A DNA stretch of 64,000 nt from Eretmocerus hayati. Its lineage: Eukaryota; Arthropoda; Insecta; Hymenoptera; Aphelinidae. Below, in pieces: positions 56,565 to 64,000 of the stretch (the stretch's first letter is position 1; every line of letters starts with the position of its first letter). A program made the translations under genes and the position numbers. Under the pieces are notes generated by a model. It had not been told where the DNA came from and ran no database searches. It saw nothing but the letters and a program-made list of their open reading frames with translations. The DNA lies in contig CM056744.1 in assembly GCA_029851415.1 (NCBI GenBank), positions 70,798,172 through 70,862,171 on the forward strand, read 5' to 3'.

Positions 56565-56740
56565 ACGTCCCCCGAAAGACGTCTTGAAGATTACATTTGG
56601 ACGAGCATTCGACGTCCAAAAGTAGTCCTCCGGACTGCTTTTAGAACGGTTTCGGACCGTTCTTAGGACGTCCGGTTCCCTCAACTTTGACGCCAGGGAC
56701 GTCCAAAAGACGACTTTTGGACCAAAAAATGTTTGTCGGG
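56565..56740. repeat. right end: GACGTC cluster and terminal repeat
   Basis: GGACGTCC, GACGTC and GGACGTCC words occur about seven times between 56570 and 56705, followed by AAAATGTTTGTCGGG at the end. A local palindrome CGGTTTCGGACCG sits at 56647. This is the counterpart of the left end. Confidence 0.7.
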
Positions 56741-57451
56741 TAAAGTAAACGCAAGTGTGTGGTTCAATACTTCGTGCTTGTCTCTCGATATACTTTTTCC
56801 TCAGCGTATGAGTTGCCTAATATTCTATCTTTATCCTAAATGACATGGTTGGCAGTGTGTGATCGTAAACATTTCCACGAATTGTAACGTGAGAGGGAGA
56901 GAGGTGGCATGACTTTGGTGTCTCTCTCACACATTGAGAAGGTGCTAGCGCCATCTGCTTTTGGAAGATCGTATTTTATCGAAGAAGTATGTTCACGGAT
57001 GCATAGAGAATACGTCATTTAAATCCCATGCAGACACACGAGCGGGGCCGTGTACTTCATTGTCAATAAAACAACACGGAGCACGCATACATCTACCAAA
57101 TTTTTCATTTTTCTTCTTGGTGGTTCATGACCCGAGGAACAAAGTTGCAATTCGGTTCTTCCTTCCAAGTTCGATGAGTACTTCCTTGCAATCATTCAAA
57201 ATCACTACGTCTCACGGCTGAATCGGAGTGCAAGGACAGTAACTATCGGGTGGAGATCTGGATTTTAGAATGATTTGAACAACTTGAATGTCTGGCGCAT
57301 ATACGAGTAAACTCTCTCTGTCTAACTTCTTGTATTCGTGGCAGTTTTGATTTGTTGCCATGGATCGAGTAAAATCACATATTCTTGATCACTCGTAGCT
57401 CGTGATAGTTAGGTCTGGGGTTTGATCTTGACGAAGAATGATTGAATAAAC
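56741..57451. other. no recognisable gene
   Basis: AT-rich spacer without recognised coding or repeat structure. Confidence 0.35.
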
Positions 57452-58165
57452 GTACAACTAACTATGCAAGGTATAACTTTGCACATCAAATGGTTAACTA
57501 TGTTTCGAAAGTATGATGACAGTTAACTATATGATACTTTCTTATGGTAAAAATAGAAGATGGTTGATACAGCTTGTGATTTTGGTGTTCGATTGCTAAA
57601 GAATAACTTCTACATCTTGTCTCGAAAAATGAAAGCGTGAGGCGCAAAAATATACAAACAAACCATCACGAGACCAAGTATTCCATTCCATTAGTTTGTT
57701 GAGAGCTCCATATATACCTCGCTAATTTTGAGGTATACACATGAGGTATCATATTTGTTAAGGGGATGAAGATCCTTGACCTTGTGTGCCTGGACCAGAA
57801 TATGTTACCAAGTTTTTCAACAACCTCATTACAACTATTATGAATTCTCAACTTCTAGGCATGAAGACGCCCCACGCTCCTATATTTTGTGACAAGATGT
57901 AGAAGTTCTAGTCAACCTCGGCTATAACGAACTCGTTTTGCCCTAGAGGATCGGTTCGTTGTAACCAAGGTTAGTTGTATCCGAGGTTCGTTATAACCGA
58001 AGTTGGTTCGTTAAAACCGAGGTAAGTAATCACGTAACAATTTTGATAAATTCAATTCTTTTGATCATTCATACAAATTTTAATCAAAAAAGGAAGCTTC
58101 AACTTTACAAAGGACCGATGTGAATTACTCTTTTTACTTGTTTTTCTGTTATTTAATTGTATATT

Positions 58166-58530
58166 CTATACAATACTTCTCATTTTTGAGTAACAACGGA
58201 AAAACTCGTCATCGACATCATCAGACTCATGAAATAAACAACATGTTTTCAGAGCATCTAGAGCATCAAGAGGCGTGACTGAAATTTGCTGTTCAGTTTT
58301 ATCATCTGATTCATTTCCAGACCCTTCTTTATCAGCTGAATGAATTTCTCTCACGATTTTCGAAATGTCAGCATCAGTTGGTATATCAGAAGTAATTAAA
58401 ACATCATCTACAGTGTTGTACTCTTCAATGTTTACATTCATATCGCCAACCAAGGAGGCCACGAGTATGTTTACATCATCCTCTTCTGGTTCTCCTGCTT
58501 GATTGGTTTGTAATTTTCGAAATAAACAAT
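58166..58530 (-). pseudogene. Tigger transposase, acidic C-terminal tail
   Basis: On the minus strand this frame reads EPEEDDVNILVASLVGDMN, later PLDALDALKTCCLFHES and DDVDDEFFRCYSKMRSIV, then stop at 58166-58168. An acidic tail ending in an ALxALxxxxxFxES..D.DDxFF block is what Tigger-like transposases carry after the DDE domain. It lies directly after the N-terminal part, so the deletion removed the middle of the gene. Confidence 0.6.
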
Positions 58531-58599
58531 GAATTTTCAATGTTTTGAAACTAATCATATTCAAAAGTTTTAAAGTGCTTATACTCACCAACATAAAAC

Positions 58600-59034
58600 A
58601 AGCCAGCGTGTTTAAAGCAATAGACCAGTTTCATCAATATTAAAAACATCATTTTCGTTATAATCTTTTTTTATTTCATCCCACACATCACTAATCCAGC
58701 TATTCACTGAAGTATGGTCTACACTCTTAGCTTCGCTACTGATCTTACTTGTCCGTCTTCTTTCCAACTTAACATTACTTTCTTCAAATACTCCTAAAAT
58801 AGTCTCACGATTTGACCACCAACCAGAGAGAGTAGACTTTGTTAAGTTAAACTTTTGACAAACATCTTGATTCGATGAACCTCTTTCAAATTCTTTTATA
58901 GCATCTACTCTATCAGCAATCGAGTATGCTTCTCTTTTCTTTGATGATGATGTTGACGCTGCTTGTTCAATGATCCTTACTCTTCGGCTCATCGATAAAC
59001 ACTGAAAGCTGTAAGGTATCGGAAACAAAAACAT
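58600..59034 (-). pseudogene. Tigger transposase, N-terminal CENP-B-type DNA-binding part
   Basis: Starting near 58990 with MSRRVRIIEQ on the minus strand, it reads KKREAYSIADRVDAIKEFE, then SSNQDVCQKFNLTKSTLSGW, a CENP-B/Psq helix-turn-helix that binds the element ends. Later comes VNSWISDVWDEIKKDYNEND and FNIDETGLLL, the first catalytic Asp region of pogo-type transposases. The frame then breaks at TAA 58612; a shifted frame leads to FKHAGLFYV and a GTGAGT donor-like site near 58590. About 250 residues of DDE core are missing. Confidence 0.7.
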
Positions 59035-59396
59035 GATCACAGTTCGTTATAAACGTACAGTTTGACCAATTATGCTTCCATTTGGGTTCGCTGTAGCCGA
59101 GGGTTCGTTATAGCCGAGGTCGTTGTAACCGAGGTTGGTTCCATGCACTTTGCATTAGAACCAACCAAATGTTGAAAAGTTGTTCGTTGTATTCGGGGGT
59201 TCGTTATATCCGAGGTCGTTGTAGCCGAGGTTGACTGTACTTCTTAGCAATTGAACACCGAAATCACAAGTTGTGTCAACCATTTTCCATTTTCACCATC
59301 AAAATGTATCATATAGTTAACTGTCATCATACTTTCGAAATATAGTTAATTATCTGATGTGCCGATTCATATCTTGCATAGTTAGTTTTTGTTCGT

Positions 59397-61901
59397 TGTA
59401 AATTGAATAGAAGCGTTTTTTGAAAGTTTCCTTTCACCAATTTCTCCCTCTCTGTTTTCCCGTAGAGAGAGGTGAGGTTCATCAGCCTGAAACTCCAGAT
59501 CACTAGCTATCTTACGTATCACCCGCAGATGCTCCTGCACGACAAGTTTATGTGAGCGAGTGATTTGGACTCCCATACTAATGGACGTTAACTCACTCTA
59601 CGGGAAAACTGCTAGGAAAACATGAAAATTCGAGCTGGTAGAATTTTCCCAGATTGAGTAGAGTTTTTTCAGTCTAAGAAAGCATCACCACGAGCAAGGT
59701 CAGAGCGTACTGGAATGGCTCCGAAGAGCATGTTTTTTCGCTAATTTTGGAGGAGTTCGAAAAGGTAGAGGTCGTGGATCGGGTGAGTAGAGATATTTCC
59801 ATCAATACCTCTCTTTGGGATCCTTATACCTCACAGTCCTGGTGCTAGGGTCCTTTTGCTCGTCTCTGCGGCTTCATCATAGAATTTCCAGTCAGTTTGA
59901 GTGAGCTAAGTTCGGTCTAGTCGAGTCATTGTATAACGGTTTCAATCCATCCATTGCTGCCATAGACACTGATTCAACAAATGATTAGTAGGAAATCGCA
60001 ATGACTCACCATTATATCATACAAACAGATAAACTGGATGGGGAATGTTAGCAATTTTTACAAAATTTTCACGGATCGTAGTTGAGTCGATTGTGACGTG
60101 GATCTATTCATAGTACATTTCATCACCTCTCATCATTGGAATGAGGGTAAATGAACTCAATACAGATGGAAAAATATGTATAATCTCAGCAATCATTGGT
60201 CCCATACATCAGACAGCAACAATGGATCCAAATCGTCATGCAATGGCTTGACCGAACCCTACTTGATCCACTCAAACTGATTGAGAATTCTGCAATGAGG
60301 CATAGTCATCACCGAGCTCGGAATGAAGGGAGTCCTGATGATCAGAGAAGCTGCATCGAGTCTATTCTTCACGGAGGTGCAACGTACCTCATCACTCCTA
60401 TCCCTTGGATACACAACAAATTAGTGCCTAAAAACTCTCATAAGCGTTTTCGCGTTGCAGGATCTCTATACTGCTTCACTTATTCTATATCCATGACGTA
60501 CAAGCAACTCTTGCAAGATGCGAGTATGGCCTATATTTTGCCGAGACCAATAACACAAACTTAGTCTCGGAAGAATTCCACGCACTATTCATCTGCATGA
60601 AAGTCCTGCATGAGTCATCCTCCATATGCGTAGAAATGGCTCATGGATCTCACTCTTGTGATGCCCAAAAGTACAAGTCTACAGCTTCAAAATCTATTTT
60701 GGAACGTCCCCATCCATTTCTCTCAGTTTGAGCCATGACATTTCCCTTAAAGAGTAGTCTCCCACAAAAACTAGCAACCTTATTCATGAATGATGAGATC
60801 ATCCACTCTCGTCGTACATTTCACAGGTTTCTCGAGTTCTTGGTCATGATACTTTTATGAAGGGGCAGGTACCAAAAACAAAGGTTATCTGCTCCTCACA
60901 CCGCATCCCTCGGTTCTTCTTAAATTTGAGTGATTTCTGCAAAAAATCGTAACTCTCAAGTAATATGATAGCTCGGGTTAGGAGAGGCATCAAAAGACGT
61001 CCTGGGACGCATCTTGAAGGTCTCAGCTTGTACTTTGGAAGATTCACGTGCCCAGAACTTGGACGAGCTAGGAGATCCTCTCAAACATCGTCGAAATCCA
61101 CGCTCTCTTGAGTAAGATTGGCAAGATGGGCCCACATCAAGTTCTCTTGGGTCATATAGAGCCGAGTCGTGCAGCTCACAAGATTGAAGAAAAATTGGAT
61201 CGGGTCAAGCTTTTGACCGGTAGAGTATGCATATACAACCTACATCCGGAGAAGCGCCACTGTGTTGGAGCGGAAAGACCTGAAGGGAATTTGAGTTTCA
61301 TTCGATGTAATATGATGGCCTAAGACCTCTTCAACGGGAATCGCACAAATTTCAAAATTGAAAACTTGGATAACAATAACTGATATTCCTAGATTTGATC
61401 TCATGAGGACTCATAATACACAAAGGAGAGGATGACCGCGATGGAAATCACGGAGAAACATAGGAACATCACTCTGAACCAAGAATCTCGTATGCACGCT
61501 TCCTTATGTGCCACATGATTGAGGTCAAGTATGCGCACAAACTAAAACTCCAACATCGATGATGAGAGAACTCTATTCTGCATTGTGTTTGATGACATCG
61601 AGAAGTTTCCAGATCAGCCACTATTCAGTTGTCAACTCAATCTTGTGCAAATTGGATTTTGAGCAACAGCAGCGTAGAGCAGCCACCAGGTTGGCTGAGA
61701 TGTGCCAACACTGGCGTCGTGAGTATATATACCAACAAATTTTTTCAGCGCGGGGAGCGTATACTGGTAGTCGGAAGGGTCTCACCACCTGATGCTCATG
61801 GTGCTTCATGCTTGAGGCACCACGAGTGCGAGCCTCATTACTGATACGGAAGCTGACCGGGAGCTTCACGCTTCCCCTGGCTACCAGTGGCGCTGAACAT
61901 A
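59397..61901. other. no recognisable gene
   Basis: 2.5 kb of unremarkable sequence with no open frame over 122 codons. Around 61640-61900 it becomes GC-richer, with frames on both strands of 70-100 codons, but no domain could be named. Confidence 0.35.
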
Positions 61902-62698
61902 CAGTACCGTACAAAAATTCCTGAACGAGGGTATGAAATCCTCTCTTGCAAAAACGTCGATTGCTCGATCCCAGATTAACGTAGAGGAATTTTGAAAAAG
62001 CATCGCAAAGATGAGAAAAAATACTAACTTTTTGTGGTTTTTGATTTTTCTCTCAGCCCTTCTTGGTACCTCAAATAGCTGATGTAATTTCAAGGATTTC
62101 GAGAAAAAACGGTTTTCACTGTATGGGCTGTAATTTGGACGCGGATGAAGATAGAACGATTCCGCAAAAAGCATCTTGAAGAGCGGAAGAAATGCCATTT
62201 GCAATGATTTTTCGATTATTTCCTACGTCGTGCGAAGAAGAGTGTGAGAGCTCTCAAAGTAGCCAGATTCTCGGATTTTCAATGGAATACGTGTAAGAAC
62301 AGCAGAAAATGGCAAAAAACTACGGTTTTGGCTACTTTGAGAGCTGTCACACTCTTATTCGCATGACGTGAAGAGTAATTGGAAAACCATTGCGAGTGGC
62401 ATTGTTTCCGCTCTTCAAGATGCTTTTTGCAAGATTGTTCTATCTTTATCCGCGTCCAAATTACAGCTCATAGAGTAAAAACCGTTTTTTCTCCCGAAAT
62501 CCTTGAAATCACATCAGCTATTTGAGGCACCAAAAAGGGCTGAGGAAAAATCAAAAAACCACAAAAAGTTAACATTTTCCCTCATCTTGCTTGAAATGCT
62601 TCTTTCAAAATTTCTCTACGTTAATCTGGGCTCGAGCAATCGACGTTTTTGCAAGAGAAGATTTCATACCCTCGTTCAGGAATTTTTGCACGGTACTG
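61902..62698. mobile_element. 797-bp palindromic element with CAGTACCGTACAAAAATT ends, TA TSD
   Basis: Both ends read CAGTACCGTACAAAAATTCC, with allowance for one base, and TA flanks them (61900-61901; 62699-62700). The arms are about 390 bases and pair throughout, with GGATTTCGAGAAAAAACGG, GCTGTAATTTGGACGCGGAT and AAGCATCTTGAAGAGCGGAA. A second TAGCC..GAGAGCT hairpin lies near the centre (62250-62350). Non-coding. Confidence 0.75.
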
Positions 62699-62759
62699 TA
62701 CATTATCTCTTTCCAATAGGAAACTAACGGTGGACTCTGCATACGTCTAGACAACAATA

Positions 62760-63235
62760 GCTATCCTATTTTGAAACGTTCCTTATTTTGTTCATTAATT
62801 TCGTTTTCTTTCGTTCATGGCCAACAAATTTTGAATCAATTTTGTTTCGTTTCATTTATCTCAATTTATTATGTTCAGTTAACGTTTCGTTTCGTTCCTT
62901 TCAACAGAATTACCGTTGTTATGTGTTCTGTTTCCAATGACGGTAGGGGTCATTTTCGTTTAGTTTCGTTTTTGGGAAAACGAAACTAAACTGAATAAAA
63001 AATTTTGTCTTTCCTACAATCATTGGGAGCATTATCCCCGGCTCCGCGATGGGAGAATATTCGAACAAGAATACGAAATTTCGGTCAAATCTGTGATGAA
63101 CGAAACTCCATCAATTTTCATCATGTTGAGGCCCCATTCAATGAAACAAAAAATGAATAAATTATGTTCAGTTCCGTTCCGTTTAGCAATGAACGGAACG
63201 AAACGTATTGAATGATTTAGTTCGGTATAGTTTAG
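62760..63235. repeat. GTTTCGTTTCGTTCC-type repeat
   Basis: CGTTTCGTTTCGTTCC near 62882 and GAACGGAACGAAACG near 63191 are inverted copies, with TTCGTTTTCTTTCGTT-like words between. This is related to the block at 42057-42220. The boundaries are not sharp. Confidence 0.4.
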
Positions 63236-64000
63236 TTACAAACCTTGATTTTCAGCGTCGATTTCCACTGCCACGGTACCCTAACAGTAGCCCTAATCAA
63301 TCAACGCCCTAGGTACGACTTTTTGGTTATAGTATCGGGGTGAGTAACGAGGTGTTGCAGTTGCGGTTGAGGTGTTCGAATGTCTGGTCAGATTGGTAGC
63401 TTAATTTCCTTCGCTAGGGACAACCACTGGTGGAATTGAACGGGTGCTAGCCACTCGTTTGGGTGAATTCACCATCCTCGGATGCCTTACGACGATGCGA
63501 GGACTGTCGCATCAAGATTCCTAGACCTACGCTAGGCCAAGGGGGGATTTTTCGGACCAGGAGACGCACATGAGTTCGTTGAGCAAGAAACGAGAATGTT
63601 CGTCTACGTGAGCTCTACTGGTATTGGATGGTTGCGGTAGCTCGAGTTTTCACTGATTGGCAACTATAGCTATTCTGGCCCGCGTACGTCTGAACAAACG
63701 TACCGACATCTATCTGGTTGTGAGGGTGAGAGAAGCGCTCGTCACGAACTTGTGATCCCAACATCTGTACTCAAGCTGTGTTCCTCCCTCTTGTTCCATC
63801 GCTCGGCTAGACTTGACTGCTGTGTATGAGACTTACGTTGTTTAGCGTCGCCATACTTGCAAGCAGCGAATAATCAGCGATTTCTACACAGCTTATCACT
63901 TGTTCCTTGTAATATTGGATGCTCGGGGCTAGTTACAGCCCTCGCCGTATTTCCATGTCCCGTGTGTTATCCAATATGAGATCCTTTGATTGAACTCTGA
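63236..64000. other. no recognisable gene
   Basis: The last 765 bases are somewhat GC-richer with CpGs, similar in feel to the first 500 bases of the window. No open frame or known repeat was recognised. Confidence 0.35.

Larger units (their letters stand above)
49793..56740 (+). mobile_element. EnSpm-like DNA transposon, apparently complete, two genes
   Basis: The termini are CCCGACAAACATTTT (left, 49793) and the same on the minus strand at 56740, flanked by TA on both sides. Each end has a subterminal cluster of GACGTC words. Inside are two plus-strand genes: an uninterrupted 726-codon transposase and a multi-exon gene with a DUF4806-like C-terminus. The size, the short duplication, subterminal repeats and the TNP2-type transposase are typical of EnSpm/CACTA-group elements, although the end is not CACTA. 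All reading frames and splice sites are consistent, so this may be a recently active copy. It lacks nested insertions, unlike its neighbours. Confidence 0.85.
57911..59237 (-). mobile_element. Tigger-like (pogo group) element, internally deleted, TA TSD
   Basis: The right end (minus strand) reads CAGTCAACCTCGGCTACAAC and the left end GTCAACCTCGGCTATAACGA; TA flanks both (57909-57910; 59238-59239). The ends carry several GGTTCGTTATA.CCGAGG words, known from Tigger-type termini. On the minus strand the element keeps the first and last parts of a transposase gene but not the catalytic core. Confidence 0.75.
57452..59396. mobile_element. palindromic element split by a Tigger insertion
   Basis: The left arm is 57452-57628. 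The right arm is in two parts, 57888-57910 and 59238-59396, separated by a Tigger element inserted at a TA. Shared blocks are ACTAACTATGCAAG, TTTCGAAAGTATGATGACAG, TTAACTATATGATAC, GGTGTTC.ATTGCTAA and AACTTCTACATCTTGTC. The loop (57629-57887) is non-coding. Without the Tigger the element is about 620 bases. Confidence 0.65.

Noticed and set aside
61559..61914. Possible BEL/Pao integrase-tail remnant (RLAEMCQHWRREY)
   Set aside because: Only a loose W-R-R-E-Y resemblance; no neighbouring domain supports it.

Overview
This is eukaryotic nuclear DNA, most likely from an insect. The evidence is indirect: a BEL/Pao retrotransposon, an animal-type EnSpm transposase gene with spliceosomal introns, a CENP-B-type Tigger remnant, a KRBA2/Ginger-type integrase fragment, and a worn fragment resembling the insect ebony (beta-alanyl-amine synthetase) adenylation and carrier domains. 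No intact host gene was recognised. The window reads as a transposon-rich, gene-poor block in which elements sit inside other elements. Everything was read by eye; no alignment or database search was run.

Layout. 0-14 kb holds a foldback element with GC-rich ends (875-3153), a 164-bp tandem repeat (3399-3890), paired clusters of a TTTACGCAC word (4607-5932), a 1.1-kb Ginger-like element with a broken integrase fragment (7119-8216), a family of irregular AT-rich repeats (9040-11240) and a 1.4-kb inverted-repeat element (12694-14094). 14.8-30.4 kb is one BEL/Pao LTR retrotransposon (tRNA-Tyr primer site, gag, protease, reverse transcriptase, RNase H, integrase, 3' LTR). It is dead through stop codons and frameshifts and is split by three later insertions: a 1.2-kb element (18023-19218), a perfect 144-bp palindrome (19617-19760) and a 7.3-kb foldback element with 5-bp target duplications (21757-29079). 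30.4-35 kb is a roughly 174-bp tandem array invaded by a 628-bp element. 35.5-36.1 kb is the ebony-like fragment.

36-49 kb is a run of long palindromic, non-autonomous elements. It includes a hAT-type foldback (44411-47362) with a perfect 8-bp target duplication and arms made of 78-bp tandem repeats, and a 1.4-kb palindrome carrying a tRNA-like segment. 49.8-56.7 kb is the best-preserved unit: a 6.95-kb EnSpm-like DNA transposon with matching 15-bp termini, TA flanks, GACGTC subterminal repeats, an uninterrupted 726-codon transposase gene and a second six-exon gene whose product ends in a DUF4806-like domain. 57.4-59.4 kb is a palindromic element split at a TA by an internally deleted Tigger copy. 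61.9-62.7 kb is another palindromic TA element. The remainder shows no recognisable gene.

The two EnSpm genes are the only plausible functional protein genes. The other elements appear to be non-autonomous passengers. More than a dozen long inverted repeats lie in 64 kb, so any read-through transcript would fold into long double-stranded RNA.
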